The translations under genes were made by a program, and so were the position numbers. A stretch of DNA of 64,000 nt from Alphaproteobacteria bacterium (GTDB lineage Bacteria; Pseudomonadota; Alphaproteobacteria; UBA8366; Aestuariispiraceae), in assembly GCA_030065235.1 (NCBI GenBank), contig JASJDC010000001.1, forward strand, positions 310,001-374,000, in the 5' to 3' direction. The notes below the pieces were generated by a model, which was not told the DNA's origin, did not search any database, and saw only the letters and a program-made list of their open reading frames with translations. This document shows, piece after piece, positions 46,365 through 56,276 of the stretch; the stretch's first letter is position 1, and each line of letters opens with the position of its first letter.

Positions 46365-48308
46365 ATGGAAGCCGCCATCGTATTTCTGCCCCTGGCCGGC
46401 GCTATCCTGGCCGGTCTGTTCGGCCGGCCGCTGGGCGCCAAGGGCGCGCAATGGCTGACCAGCGGTCTCATGGTGATCGCCGCCGTCCTGTCCTGGATCG
46501 TCCTTTTCGACATTACAAGCGAAGGTAAATCCTACACCGTGACCCTGTTCACCTGGGTCGCGTCGGGCAGTTTCGCCTTCGATTGGGCGTTGCGGATGGA
46601 TTCGCTGACCGCGGTGATGCTGATCGTGGTCACCACCGTCAGCGCCGTCGTGCATATCTATTCGATCGGCTACATGTCGCACGATCCGCATCAGCCGCGC
46701 TTCTTCGCCTATCTCAGCTTCTTCACCTTCTCGATGCTGATGTTGGTGACCGCCGACAATCTGGTTCAGATGTTCTTCGGCTGGGAGGGGGTCGGCGTCG
46801 CTTCCTATTTGCTGATCGGCTTCTGGTTCCAGAAACCGTCGGCGAATGCCGCAGCAATCAAGGCCTTCCTGGTCAACAGGGTCGGCGATATCGGCTTCGC
46901 GCTAGGCATTTTCGCGATCTATGTGATGACCGACAGCGTCAATCTGACGGTGATCTTCAACACGATCCCCGATCTGGTCGGAACCAAGCTGGTCTTCATG
47001 GGCGTCGAGTTCGACGCGATCACGGTCACAGCGCTGTTGCTGTTCCTCGGCGCCATGGGCAAGTCGGCTCAGTTGGGCCTGCATACCTGGCTGCCGGACG
47101 CGATGGAGGGGCCGACGCCGGTGTCCGCCCTCATCCACGCCGCCACGATGGTGACCGCCGGCGTCTTTATGGTCTGCCGTCTTTCGCCGCTCTTTGAGTA
47201 TAGCGAGTTCGCCCTGGCGGTGGTCACCATCGTCGGCGCCTCGACCGCTTTCTTCGCCGCAACGGTCGGTCTGACGCAGAACGACATCAAGCGGGTGATC
47301 GCCTATTCGACCTGCTCGCAGCTCGGCTACATGTTCTTTGCCGCGGGCGTCTCGGCCTATCCGGCGGCGATGTTCCACCTGACGACGCACGCTTTCTTCA
47401 AGGCGCTGCTGTTCCTCGGCGCGGGCTCGGTCATTCACGCCATGTCCGACGAGCAGGACATGCGGCGCATGGGCGGGCTCGCCAAACTAATCCCGGTCAC
47501 TTACGCCTTCATGTGGATCGGCTCGCTCGCCCTGATGGGGATCGGCATACCGGGGACGCCGGTCGGCTTCGCAGGCTTCTTCTCGAAAGACATCGTGCTG
47601 GAGGCGGCCTATGCGGCGGAGACGATGGTCGGCGGCTACGCCTTTTGGCTTGGATTGATCGCCGCCTTCATGACCGCCTTCTATTCCGGTCGCCTGCTGT
47701 TCATGACCTTCCACGGGACCTCGCGGGCGGATGAGAAGACCCTGGCCCACGTCCATGAATCGCCGCGCGTCATGATCTGGCCGCTTTATATCCTGGTGCT
47801 TGGCTCGCTGTTCGCGGGCGTCGCCTTCTATGGCGGCTTCGTGGGCGACGGCATGGCGAATTTCTGGGGCTCTTCGATCCTGATCCTACCGGAAAATCAG
47901 GCGCTGGCGAACGCGACGCTCGTGCCGATCTGGGTCAAAGCCGCGCCGCTCGCCGTCGGTCTGTCCGGCCTGGCGCTGAGCTATTGGATGTATGTGAAGC
48001 GGCCGGACGCGCCCGCCGCCTTGGTCGTGCGGATTCGCGAGCTGTATCTGTTCTCGCTGAACAAGTGGTATTTCGACGAGCTGTTCAATTTCCTGTTCGT
48101 GCGGCCCAGCTTCGCGATCGGCCGGTTCTTCTGGAAACGCGGCGATCAGAAGACAATCGACGGGCTCGGTCCGGATGGGGTGGCGCAGACCACGCTGCGG
48201 GCGTCGAAAGGGGTCAGTCTGCTGCAGACCGGCTATGTCTATCACTATGCGTTCGCGATGCTGATCGGCGTCGTCGTGTTCGTCACCTGGTATGTGGCGA
48301 CGTCTTAA
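46365..48308 (+). CDS. nuoL: NADH-quinone oxidoreductase subunit L
   Basis: A 647-residue distal proton-pumping subunit, Mrp-antiporter-like. GWEGVGVASYLLIGFWF contains the key Glu; GKSAQLGLHTWLPDAMEGPTPVS holds the Lys and the broken helix; FFKALLFLGAGSVIHAM follows. The C-terminal ~110 residues contain the long lateral helix and the final membrane helix. Full length, no defects. Confidence 0.97.
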   Translation: MEAAIVFLPLAGAILAGLFGRPLGAKGAQWLTSGLMVIAAVLSWIVLFDITSEGKSYTVTLFTWVASGSFAFDWALRMDSLTAVMLIVVTTVSAVVHIYSIGYMSHDPHQPRFFAYLSFFTFSMLMLVTADNLVQMFFGWEGVGVASYLLIGFWFQKPSANAAAIKAFLVNRVGDIGFALGIFAIYVMTDSVNLTVIFNTIPDLVGTKLVFMGVEFDAITVTALLLFLGAMGKSAQLGLHTWLPDAMEGPTPVSALIHAATMVTAGVFMVCRLSPLFEYSEFALAVVTIVGASTAFFAATVGLTQNDIKRVIAYSTCSQLGYMFFAAGVSAYPAAMFHLTTHAFFKALLFLGAGSVIHAMSDEQDMRRMGGLAKLIPVTYAFMWIGSLALMGIGIPGTPVGFAGFFSKDIVLEAAYAAETMVGGYAFWLGLIAAFMTAFYSGRLLFMTFHGTSRADEKTLAHVHESPRVMIWPLYILVLGSLFAGVAFYGGFVGDGMANFWGSSILILPENQALANATLVPIWVKAAPLAVGLSGLALSYWMYVKRPDAPAALVVRIRELYLFSLNKWYFDELFNFLFVRPSFAIGRFFWKRGDQKTIDGLGPDGVAQTTLRASKGVSLLQTGYVYHYAFAMLIGVVVFVTWYVATS

Positions 48309-48378
48309 CAAGGTTTGGGGATTGCAGGCCGCGCGACAGGCACGCGCCGGGCTGTAGGTGAAGGGTTAGACGCGGAAT

Positions 48379-49941
48379 ATGTTCGAAGGCTTCGGTTGGC
48401 TGTCGATTACGATCTTCCTGCCCCTGATCGGGGCGGCGCTGATCCTGTTGCTGGTGCGCGGCGACGACGAAGACGCCCACCGCAACGCGCGCTACGCTGC
48501 GCTCGCCACCTCGCTCTTCACCCTGATCGCCTCGCTGATCGTACTGGCGAATTTCGATGGGACCGAGGCGGGATTCCAACTGGTCGAGACGGTGGCCTGG
48601 CTGCCGGACCTGTCGATCTCCTACACGGTCGGGGTCGATGGCGTCTCGATCTGGTTCATCTTGCTCAGCACGCTTCTGACGCCGCTCTGCATTCTCGCCA
48701 GTTGGGAGGCGATCAAGAAGCGGGTGCGGGAATATATGGTCGCCTTCCTGGTCCTTGAGACCATGATGGTCGGGATGTTCTGCGCGCTGGATATCGTGCT
48801 CTTCTATGTCTTCTTCGAAGGCGTGTTGATCCCGATGTTCCTGATCATCGGCGTCTGGGGCGGCGGGCGGCGGGTCTACGCGGCCTTCAAATTCTTCCTC
48901 TACACGCTGCTCGGCTCCGTTCTGATGCTGGTCGCGGTGCTGGTGATGTATTGGCAGGCCGGAACCACCGACATCGCGTTGTTGATGCAGCACGATTTCC
49001 CGTTCGAGCTGGAATTCTGGCTCTGGCTCGCCTTCTTCGCATCCTTCGCCGTGAAAGTGCCGATGTGGCCGGTCCATACATGGCTGCCGGACGCCCATGT
49101 CGAGGCCCCGACGGCGGGCTCGGTGATCCTAGCCGGCGTGCTCTTGAAAATGGGCGGCTACGGTTTCTTGCGTTTCTCGCTGCCGATGTTCCCCGAAGCG
49201 TCGGATTTCTTCGCGCCCATGGTCTTTTGGCTGTCTGTGATCGCGGTGATCTACACCTCGCTCGTCGCGCTGGTGCAAGAGGATATGAAGAAGCTGATCG
49301 CCTATTCCTCGGTCGCCCATATGGGCTTCGTGACGGCGGCGATCTTCAGCATCAACGAGCAGGCGATCGCCGGGTCGATCATTCAGATGCTGAGCCACGG
49401 GCTGGTATCGGGCGCGCTCTTCCTCTGCGTCGGCGTCGTCTATGACCGGCTGCATACCCGCGACATCGAGCGCTACGGCGGGCTGGTCGAGCGGATGCCG
49501 AAATACGCGCTGGTCTTCATGGTGATGACCCTGGCCTCCGTCGGCCTGCCGGGCACCAGCGGCTTCGTCGGCGAGTTCCTGATCCTGGTCGGCGCCTTCC
49601 AAGCCTCGACCTGGCTGGCGGTCGGGCTGGCCAGCGGCATGGTTTTGGGCGCGGCTTATATGTTGTTCCTCTATCGCCGGGTCGTCTTCGGCAAGCTGGT
49701 CAAGGAAGACCTGATGACCATGAAGGACATGAACGCGCGGGAAATCGCCGTATTCGCGCCGCTGGTCGTGCTGGTCCTGTGGATGGGAATTTATCCATCC
49801 AGCTTCATGGAGCCGATCGAGCCGAGCATTCAGAAGCTGATCGGCGACTATCAAGCCGCGCTGGCGGCGGCGGAGTCGCGGGACGCGGGGAACGCCTTGG
49901 CGCTGCTGTCGGACGCCGCGACGGCCCTGGGCCTGAAATAG
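48379..49941 (+). CDS. nuoM: NADH-quinone oxidoreductase subunit M
   Basis: A 520-residue antiporter-like proton-pumping subunit. Features are [20 protein letters not shown] with the conserved Glu, [20 protein letters not shown] with the Lys and broken helix, and [20 protein letters not shown]. Its last ~25 residues form an Ala-rich soluble tail. It is 70 bases after nuoL. Confidence 0.97.
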   Translation: MFEGFGWLSITIFLPLIGAALILLLVRGDDEDAHRNARYAALATSLFTLIASLIVLANFDGTEAGFQLVETVAWLPDLSISYTVGVDGVSIWFILLSTLLTPLCILASWEAIKKRVREYMVAFLVLETMMVGMFCALDIVLFYVFFEGVLIPMFLIIGVWGGGRRVYAAFKFFLYTLLGSVLMLVAVLVMYWQAGTTDIALLMQHDFPFELEFWLWLAFFASFAVKVPMWPVHTWLPDAHVEAPTAGSVILAGVLLKMGGYGFLRFSLPMFPEASDFFAPMVFWLSVIAVIYTSLVALVQEDMKKLIAYSSVAHMGFVTAAIFSINEQAIAGSIIQMLSHGLVSGALFLCVGVVYDRLHTRDIERYGGLVERMPKYALVFMVMTLASVGLPGTSGFVGEFLILVGAFQASTWLAVGLASGMVLGAAYMLFLYRRVVFGKLVKEDLMTMKDMNAREIAVFAPLVVLVLWMGIYPSSFMEPIEPSIQKLIGDYQAALAAAESRDAGNALALLSDAATALGLK

Positions 49942-49969
49942 GCCGGCGCGTGATGGGAAGAAAAGCGCG

Positions 49970-51430
49970 ATGACCGAATTACCAAATTTCCAGCCGGCGA
50001 CGCCCGAGATTTTCCTGGCCGCGGCCTCGATGGTCCTGATGATGGTCGGGGTCTTCGTGAAGCCGAAGCAGGCCTATCGCACGGTGAATACGCTGGCCAT
50101 TCTCAGCCTGCTCGCGGCCGCCGTTTTGGTGATCATGGTCGGCGGCTCGACCGAGGCCGGTCCGCAATTGGCCATGTTCGACCTGTTCATCATGGATGAT
50201 TTCGCGGTTTTCGTGAAAATCCTGATCCTGATCGGCTCTGTCGCGGCGCTGATCATGAGCCAAGGCTATGTCCAGCGCGAAGGCATGGCGCGGTTCGAGT
50301 TCCCGATCCTGATCGTTTTCGCGACGCTGGGCATGTTGATGATGGCCTCGGCGAACGATCTGATGGCGCTCTATATCGGCGTCGAACTACAGAGCCTGTC
50401 GCTTTATGTCGTCGCGTCCTTCCAGCGCGACAGCCTACGATCAACGGAATCGGGGCTGAAATACTTCGTGCTGGGCGCGCTCTCGTCAGGCCTGCTTCTG
50501 TATGGCGCGTCGCTGGTCTATGGTTTCTCCGGCGCGACGCAGTTCGACTTGATCGTTCAGTCTATCGCCTCGTCGGAGGAAACGCCGCTTGGCCTGATCG
50601 TCGGCATTGTCTTCATCATCGCCGCCCTGGCCTTCAAGGTCTCCGCTGCGCCGTTCCATATGTGGACGCCGGACGTCTATGAAGGCGCGCCGACGCCGGT
50701 TACCGCTTTCTTCTCGGTCGCGCCGAAGGTGGCGGCCATGGCGCTTCTGCTGCGCGTCATGCTCGACCCGTTCGGCGAGCTGATCATCGAATGGCGCCAG
50801 GTCATTGTCCTGGTTTCGATCCTGTCGATGCTGCTGGGCGCCTTCGCGGCGATCGCGCAGACCAACATCAAGCGTCTGATGGCCTATAGTTCGATCGGCC
50901 ATATCGGCTACGCCCTGATGGGCCTGGCCGCGGGCGGCGAGATCGGGCTGAAAGGCGTGCTGGTCTATCTCGCCATCTATGTGGTGATGAATATCGGCGT
51001 CTTCGCCTGCATCCTGACGATGAAGGTCCAGGACCGCATGGTCGAGGGGATCGAGGATCTGGCCGGACTGAACAGCCACGCGCCGATCACCGCCCTGGTG
51101 CTGTTGGTCCTGATGTTCTCGATGGCGGGGATTCCGCCGACAATCGGTTTCTTCGGGAAATACTATGTCTTCGCCGCCGCCTTGGACGCAGAGCTCTACG
51201 CGCTCGCCATCATCGGCGCGGTCACCAGCGTGGTCAGCGCCTTCTACTACCTGCGCATCATCAAGGTGATGTATTTCGACGAGCCGAAAGAGGCGTTCGA
51301 CAAGAGACAACCGGCCGGACTGCGCGGCGTCATGGTCACGTCCGGCTTCCTCAGCGTCGCCCTGGCGCCGTTCCTCAGCGTCATTGTCACCCCCGCCGGG
51401 ATCGCCGCCGCCTCCATCCTGGCGCCATAA
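49970..51430 (+). CDS. nuoN: NADH-quinone oxidoreductase subunit N
   Basis: A 486-residue antiporter-like subunit closing the operon. YIGVELQSLSLYVVASFQRD has the key Glu, AFKVSAAPFHMWTPDVYEGA the Lys and broken helix, and TNIKRLMAYSSIGHIGYALM is conserved. birA follows after 11 bases, so transcription probably continues into the downstream group. Confidence 0.97.
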   Translation: MTELPNFQPATPEIFLAAASMVLMMVGVFVKPKQAYRTVNTLAILSLLAAAVLVIMVGGSTEAGPQLAMFDLFIMDDFAVFVKILILIGSVAALIMSQGYVQREGMARFEFPILIVFATLGMLMMASANDLMALYIGVELQSLSLYVVASFQRDSLRSTESGLKYFVLGALSSGLLLYGASLVYGFSGATQFDLIVQSIASSEETPLGLIVGIVFIIAALAFKVSAAPFHMWTPDVYEGAPTPVTAFFSVAPKVAAMALLLRVMLDPFGELIIEWRQVIVLVSILSMLLGAFAAIAQTNIKRLMAYSSIGHIGYALMGLAAGGEIGLKGVLVYLAIYVVMNIGVFACILTMKVQDRMVEGIEDLAGLNSHAPITALVLLVLMFSMAGIPPTIGFFGKYYVFAAALDAELYALAIIGAVTSVVSAFYYLRIIKVMYFDEPKEAFDKRQPAGLRGVMVTSGFLSVALAPFLSVIVTPAGIAAASILAP

Positions 51431-51441
51431 GCGCGCCCGGC

Positions 51442-52233
51442 GTGACCGGTTCCGTATCGCCAGAGGCTGCGGTCGAAGCGCCGCCGGGCTTCACCCTGCA
51501 TTGGCGGGAGAGCGTCGGCTCGACCATGGATGAGGCGCGGGCGCTGATCGAAAGCGACCCGCCGACCGCTCAGATCGTTTGGGCCGGCGAGCAGATGGCC
51601 GGACGGGGCCGTCTTGGACGGAGCTGGTCCTCGCCGCCCGGCAATCTCTATGCGACGACGGCCATCCGAAACCCACGCGGCGCCGCCGAAGCGCCCGAAT
51701 GTTCCTTCATCGCGGTTCTGGCGATGCGCGACGCCATGATCGCGGTCACGGGTTTGCCGTCCGAGCAGGTCCGTCTGAAATGGCCGAACGATATCCTGGT
51801 TAACGGCGCCAAAGCGGCGGGATTGCTGTTGGAGATGGGCGGGCCGCGCAACGGCTGGATCCTGATCGGCTCGGGCGTGAATATCACGAGCCACCCGCCG
51901 GACACGCCCTATCCGGCGACCGATTTGGCGGGAGAAGGCGCGCCGATCAAGCCTGGAGACTTGTTGGGGCGCTATCTATTCGCTCTGTCTACGCGGCGAG
52001 AGACATGGCGGCTTCAGGGCTTCGAGCCGATCCGGCGCGATTGGATGGCGGCGGGTCCGCCGCTTGGCGCGCCCGTGACCATACGCGCGGACGCCGCGCC
52101 GGTAACAGGCGCTTTCAAGGGTCTCGATACGCGCGGCGGCTTGCTGTTGGAATGCGAGGGCGTGACCCGTAAATTCGACGCGGGCGACGTGCTGGCCGCC
52201 CCCGCCGATAGGGCGGTTTTCGGAGAGAGCTGA
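51442..52233 (+). CDS. birA: Biotin-[acetyl-CoA carboxylase] ligase
   Basis: It makes biotinyl-AMP and attaches biotin to AccB and other carriers. It has 263 residues with no N-terminal winged helix, so it is a ligase without the repressor function of E. coli BirA. Catalytic segments are the biotinyl-AMP loop EQMAGRGRLGRSWSSPPGNL, RLKWPNDILVNGAKAAGLLL, and a C-terminal SH3-like domain with GLDTRGGLLLECEG. The start is GTG. coaX begins one base after its stop. Confidence 0.95.
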   Translation: MTGSVSPEAAVEAPPGFTLHWRESVGSTMDEARALIESDPPTAQIVWAGEQMAGRGRLGRSWSSPPGNLYATTAIRNPRGAAEAPECSFIAVLAMRDAMIAVTGLPSEQVRLKWPNDILVNGAKAAGLLLEMGGPRNGWILIGSGVNITSHPPDTPYPATDLAGEGAPIKPGDLLGRYLFALSTRRETWRLQGFEPIRRDWMAAGPPLGAPVTIRADAAPVTGAFKGLDTRGGLLLECEGVTRKFDAGDVLAAPADRAVFGES

Positions 52234-52234
52234 G

Positions 52235-53002
52235 ATGCTGCTGGCGATCGATTCAGGCAACACCAATGTGCAATTTGCGCTCTATGACGGCGCCCGACAG
52301 GTCGCGAGCTGGCGCTGCGGCAACGATCCGCACCGGACCGCGGACGAATATGTCGTCTGGCTGAGCCAGTTGATGAGCCTTCAGGACATTCGCCTCGCCG
52401 ACCTGACCGGAACCATCATCGCCAGCGTCGTGCCGGACACGCTGTTCAATCTGAAACGGCTCTGCGAAAAACATGTGCCGGGCGACGTGATGGTGGTCGG
52501 CGAGCGCTTGGTCGATCTCGGGATCGAGGTGCTGATCGATCGGCCGGAACAGGTCGGGGCCGACCGTCTGGTCGGCGTGGTCGCCGCGCATGCTAAATAT
52601 GGCGGGCCGGTGATGGTGCTGGATTTCGGCACCGCCACCTCTTTCGACGTCGCCGACGCGGCGGGGAATTTCCGGGGCGGCGTTCTTGCCCCCGGGGTGC
52701 GCCTGTCGGTCGAGGCGCTGTATATGGCGGCGGCCAAATTGCCGCGCATCGAGATCAGGCCGCCGGAGAGAGTCATCGGCCGGGCGACGATCCCGGCGAT
52801 GGAATCAGGCGTCTATTGGGGCTATGTCTCGATGATCGACGGCATGATCGGGCGGATTCAGGCCGAATATGGCGAGCCGATGAAGGTGGTGGCGACGGGC
52901 GGCCTGTCGGCTCTGTTCGCCAACGCCACCGACCGGATCGACATCACAGACCAGAATTTGATGATGGACGGCTTGATTGAAATACACCGGCGCAATACCT
53001 AG
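52235..53002 (+). CDS. coaX: Type III pantothenate kinase
   Basis: It phosphorylates pantothenate in the first step of CoA synthesis. It has 255 residues of the ASKHA fold. Motifs are LLAIDSGNTNVQFALYD (phosphate-1), RPEQVGADRLVGVVAAH and VLDFGTATSFDVADA (phosphate-2 type), and VATGGLSALF (adenosine). It needs a monovalent cation and is not inhibited by CoA in characterised family members. The birA-coaX-rnj order is usual in alphaproteobacteria. Confidence 0.96.
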   Translation: MLLAIDSGNTNVQFALYDGARQVASWRCGNDPHRTADEYVVWLSQLMSLQDIRLADLTGTIIASVVPDTLFNLKRLCEKHVPGDVMVVGERLVDLGIEVLIDRPEQVGADRLVGVVAAHAKYGGPVMVLDFGTATSFDVADAAGNFRGGVLAPGVRLSVEALYMAAAKLPRIEIRPPERVIGRATIPAMESGVYWGYVSMIDGMIGRIQAEYGEPMKVVATGGLSALFANATDRIDITDQNLMMDGLIEIHRRNT

Positions 53003-53007
53003 CGCGC

Positions 53008-54693
53008 ATGGCATCCTCTCACAGCAACGACGCCGGCGGCTACGATCGCACGGGCGTTCCCGGTCCCGACGAAATCCTGTTCCTGCCGCTGGGCGGGACC
53101 GGCGAGATCGGCATGAATCTCAACCTCTATGGGCATGCCGGCAAATGGCTGATGGTCGATCTAGGCATCACTTTCGACAATGGCGCGACGCCCGGCGTCG
53201 ATGTGATCACCCCGGACCCGGCCTTTATCGAAGAGCGGTCCGAAGATCTGGCCGGACTGATCCTGACCCACGCCCATGAAGATCATTTGGGCGCGGTGCC
53301 GTATCTCTGGGACGGCTATGATTGCCCGATCTACGCGACGCCCTTCACCGCCGCAGTCCTGCGCAAGAAGCTGGCCGAAAACGGGTTTGGTACCCAGGCG
53401 GAGATCATTGAGATCCCGACCTCCGGGACATTCACGGTCGGGCCTTTTTCGGTCGAGCTGATCACGCTGACGCACTCCATCCCTGAGCCCAACGCCCTGA
53501 TCATCCGTTGCGCGGCCGGCTCTGTCATGCATACCGGCGACTGGAAGCTCGATCCCGATCCGGTGCTGGGGCCGACGCCGGACGAAGAAGCGCTGATCCG
53601 CGCAGGGGAGGAGGGGATTCTGGCGATGGTCTGCGACAGCACCAACGCCATGGTCCCGGGCCGCTCCGGTTCCGAAGGCGATGTCCGGGACGCGCTGGCG
53701 GCTGTGATCGCCGCGCAAAAGGGACGGGTCGCGGTCGGTTGTTTCGCCTCCAACATCGCGCGGGTCGAGAGCGTGGCGCGCGCCGGCATCGCCTGCGGCC
53801 GGCATCCGGCCCTGATCGGACGCTCGCTCTGGCGGATGACCGACGCGGCGCGCGAAACCGGCTACCTGACCGACCTACCGCCTTTCCTGACCGAGGAGGA
53901 CGCGAAACGTCTTCCGCCGAATAAGGTGCTGTTGATCTGCACCGGCAGCCAGGGCGAGCCCCGCGCGGCCCTCAGCCGGATTGCGCGCGACGATCATCCG
54001 CATATCTCGCTCACGGACGGCGACGCGGTCATTTTCTCCAGCCGCGAGATCCCCGGCAATGAAGTGTCGATCGGGCGGTTGCAGAACGACCTGACGGCGC
54101 TGGGATGCACGGTCGTCACGGCGCGGGATTTCGACATCCACACCTCGGGCCATCCGAACAAGGAAGAGCTGGTCCAGATGTATCAGTGGATCCGCCCGAC
54201 CATCGCTGTGCCGGTCCATGGCGAAACGCGGCACCTGCGGGCGCATGCGCAAATCGCCAAAGACTGCCAGACCCCCCACACGATCGTTTCGCGCAACGGC
54301 GATGTCATGCGGCTGACGGAGGACGGAGTCGCGGTGGTGGACGAGGTCTATGCCGGCCGGCTTGCGCTGGACGGCGACCGGCTGGTGCCGATGGACAGTC
54401 AAGGCATCCGCGAACGCCGGCGCGTGGCCTGGAACGGCTGCGCAGTGGTCAGCCTGGCGCTGGACGGGCGGGGTCGCTCGGTCGCCGCGCCGCAGGTCAG
54501 CGTCTTCGGCCTGTTCGACGAGGACGATCAGGATCTCGACCGGGTGATCGAGGCCGCCGAGCGCGCCTGCGGCCGAGCGAACGGGAATGGCGGCCGGGAC
54601 ATGCGCGAAGCGGTCCGAATCGCCGTCCGGAAAGAGCTGCAGGCGCTGACAGGCAAGCGACCGCCGGTTACAGTCCACGCTTTGGAAATCTGA
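53008..54693 (+). CDS. rnj: Ribonuclease J
   Basis: A 561-residue metallo-beta-lactamase/beta-CASP ribonuclease with 5'-3' exonuclease activity for mRNA turnover and rRNA maturation. The metal-binding motif is THAHEDHLGAVPYLW near residue 88, with MHTGDWKLDPDP, CDSTNAMVPGRSGSE and the beta-CASP core CTGSQGEPRAALSRIA. HTSGHPNKEELVQMYQWIRP and PVHGETRHL complete it. Alphaproteobacteria often have both RNase J and RNase E. Confidence 0.96.
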   Translation: MASSHSNDAGGYDRTGVPGPDEILFLPLGGTGEIGMNLNLYGHAGKWLMVDLGITFDNGATPGVDVITPDPAFIEERSEDLAGLILTHAHEDHLGAVPYLWDGYDCPIYATPFTAAVLRKKLAENGFGTQAEIIEIPTSGTFTVGPFSVELITLTHSIPEPNALIIRCAAGSVMHTGDWKLDPDPVLGPTPDEEALIRAGEEGILAMVCDSTNAMVPGRSGSEGDVRDALAAVIAAQKGRVAVGCFASNIARVESVARAGIACGRHPALIGRSLWRMTDAARETGYLTDLPPFLTEEDAKRLPPNKVLLICTGSQGEPRAALSRIARDDHPHISLTDGDAVIFSSREIPGNEVSIGRLQNDLTALGCTVVTARDFDIHTSGHPNKEELVQMYQWIRPTIAVPVHGETRHLRAHAQIAKDCQTPHTIVSRNGDVMRLTEDGVAVVDEVYAGRLALDGDRLVPMDSQGIRERRRVAWNGCAVVSLALDGRGRSVAAPQVSVFGLFDEDDQDLDRVIEAAERACGRANGNGGRDMREAVRIAVRKELQALTGKRPPVTVHALEI

Positions 54694-54711
54694 CAGGAAA
54701 GGCCTTTGCCG

Positions 54712-55116
54712 ATGATCGGTCGACTAAACCATGTGGCGATTGTCGCGCCCGATCTGGCGCAGGCGACGGCGACCTATCGCGCCAGTCTCGGCGCCGAGGT
54801 CTCCGAGCCTTTGGACCTGCCGGATCATGGGGTGACGACGGTCTTCGTCAATTTGCCCAACACCAAGATCGAACTGCTACACCCGTTGGGCGAAGACAGC
54901 CCGATCGCCAAGTTCCTGGAGAAGAATCCGGCCGGCGGCATTCACCATGTCTGCTACGAGGTCGAGGATATCATCGCGGCGCGCGACAAGCTGGAGGCCG
55001 ACGGTATGCGGGTGCTCGGCGATGGCGAACCGAGGACCGGGGCCCATGGCAAACCCGTCCTGTTTCTGCATCCCAAGGACTTCGTCGGCACGCTTGTCGA
55101 ATTGGAGCAGGTTTAG
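54712..55116 (+). CDS. mce: Methylmalonyl-CoA epimerase
   Basis: A 134-residue glyoxalase-fold enzyme that interconverts (2R)- and (2S)-methylmalonyl-CoA in propionate metabolism. Metal and catalytic residues lie in RLNHVAIVAPDL, NTKIELLHPLGEDSPI, GGIHHVCYEVEDI and VLFLHPKDFVGTLVELEQ. ATG 54712 has AGGAAAGG nine bases upstream; a TTG at 54706 is too close to that site. No mutase gene is nearby. Confidence 0.94.
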   Translation: MIGRLNHVAIVAPDLAQATATYRASLGAEVSEPLDLPDHGVTTVFVNLPNTKIELLHPLGEDSPIAKFLEKNPAGGIHHVCYEVEDIIAARDKLEADGMRVLGDGEPRTGAHGKPVLFLHPKDFVGTLVELEQV

Positions 55117-55151
55117 GCGCGCAGCGCGCAGCCGAATAAGGTTGGCGGTTC

Positions 55152-55394
55152 ATGGGTATTGTCAGCGGCGTTGTCGTTTTCGTCATCATCTGGTGGCTGG
55201 TCTTTTTCATGGTGCTGCCGCACGGCAATGCGCCGCCCGAAGTCGTTGAGAAGGGCCACATGGATGGCGCGCCCGCCCGGCCGCGCCTGTGGCGCAAGGT
55301 GTTGATCACCACAGCGGCGACGATCGTCCTGATGATCGGCTATTACTTCCTGGCGGAAAGCGGCTTGATCAGTTTCCGCCAGCCGGTGGAGTAG
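55152..55394 (+). CDS. DUF1467-family small membrane protein
   Basis: An 80-residue protein with two membrane helices (GVVVFVIIWWLVFFMVLP and VLITTAATIVLMIGYYFLA) joined by a short Pro-rich loop (HGNAPPEVVEKGHMDGAPAR). The match is to the DUF1467 family, which has no known function and usually sits between mce and proS in alphaproteobacteria, as here. Confidence 0.88.
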   Translation: MGIVSGVVVFVIIWWLVFFMVLPHGNAPPEVVEKGHMDGAPARPRLWRKVLITTAATIVLMIGYYFLAESGLISFRQPVE

Positions 55395-55409
55395 GGCGCG
55401 CTTAGCCCC

Positions 55410-55973
55410 ATGGCGTGGTACTGCGACTATGCGATCGGCGACCCGCTGCATGGACCTTACCATGACACGGAATACGGTTTCCCCGAGCGCGACGAGTCAC
55501 GGCTCTTCGAACGCTTGGTCTTGGAGATCAATCAGGCGGGCCTGAATTGGGGCCTGATCTTGAAGAAGCGCCCGGACTTTCGGCGCGCCTATTCAGGCTT
55601 CGCCGTTGATGCTGTCGCCGCCTACGGAGAGGCGGATCAAGCGCGGCTGTTGGCCGACGCCGGGATCATCCGTAACCGGCTGAAAGTGGCCGCCGCGATC
55701 CACAACGCCCAAGTGATCCAGCGCCTGCGCGCGGAGCACGGCGGTTTCGCCGATTGGTTGGACCGTCACCATCCGCTGCGCAAGCCGGACTGGGTGAAGC
55801 TGTTCAAAAAGACCTTTCGCTTCACCGGCGGCGAAATCACCGGCGAGTTCTTGACGTCCACAGGCTACTTGCCCGGCGCGCACCGACCCGATTGCCCGGT
55901 TCAGGCGGAGATCATAAAGGCCGACCCGCCCTGGTTATCGGCGCCGACAGGCTTCTTCGACCCCTGGATCTGA
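55410..55973 (+). CDS. DNA-3-methyladenine glycosylase I-like (divergent Tag)
   Basis: A 187-residue base-excision enzyme by family. The Tag core is recognisable: GPYHDTEYGFPERDESRLFE, LEINQAGLNWGLILKKRPDF, DAGIIRNRLKVAAAIHNAQ and FRFTGGEITGEFLTSTGYLP. Probable zinc ligands remain: Cys5 (WYCDYA), His in YHDTEY, and the late His/Cys of GAHRPDCPVQ. Differences from E. coli Tag include Tyr for Trp in the HDxEWG motif and CDY for CGW near the start, so substrate range may differ. It lies between the usual neighbours DUF1467 and proS as an insertion. Confidence 0.85.
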   Translation: MAWYCDYAIGDPLHGPYHDTEYGFPERDESRLFERLVLEINQAGLNWGLILKKRPDFRRAYSGFAVDAVAAYGEADQARLLADAGIIRNRLKVAAAIHNAQVIQRLRAEHGGFADWLDRHHPLRKPDWVKLFKKTFRFTGGEITGEFLTSTGYLPGAHRPDCPVQAEIIKADPPWLSAPTGFFDPWI

Positions 55974-55977
55974 GGAC

Positions 55978-56009
55978 AAAAAAAACGCAGCATGCCGAAG
56001 CCGCTGCGT
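55978..56009 (-). terminator. Minus-strand terminator-like hairpin without an obvious gene
   Basis: On the minus strand ACGCAGC, an inner GC-UUCG-GC tetraloop, GCTGCGT and a run of eight T. It points away from the next 300 bases, where no minus-strand gene is recognised. On the plus strand no T-run follows. The rest of 56010-56276 is AT-rich in its second half and otherwise featureless. Confidence 0.6.
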
Positions 56010-56276
56010 GTCTCATTCGATACCGATCGTCCGCGTCTGTGGCCGGAGCGCATTCTCGTTGGCGCGCTTATTGCGGAGCGACAGTCCTCCCCAAACTTTG
56101 GGCCGAAACGTCTATCGCGTTCATGGGCGGGAGTGTACGTGGCGGAGGCGGAATGTCACGGTGTTTTTGTGAATAGTTGCGTATATTTCGGCTGAAGTGA
56201 GACATTATTTCCGTATTTTGTATGACGTATCACAAACCCACTCTGTCGCAGGTCCATTATCCCTTATGGTGACACA

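Noticed and set aside
55992-56195. 67-residue plus-strand frame after the Tag-like gene
   Set aside because: It overlaps the hairpin, lacks a ribosome-binding site and shows no conserved pattern; considered but not supported.
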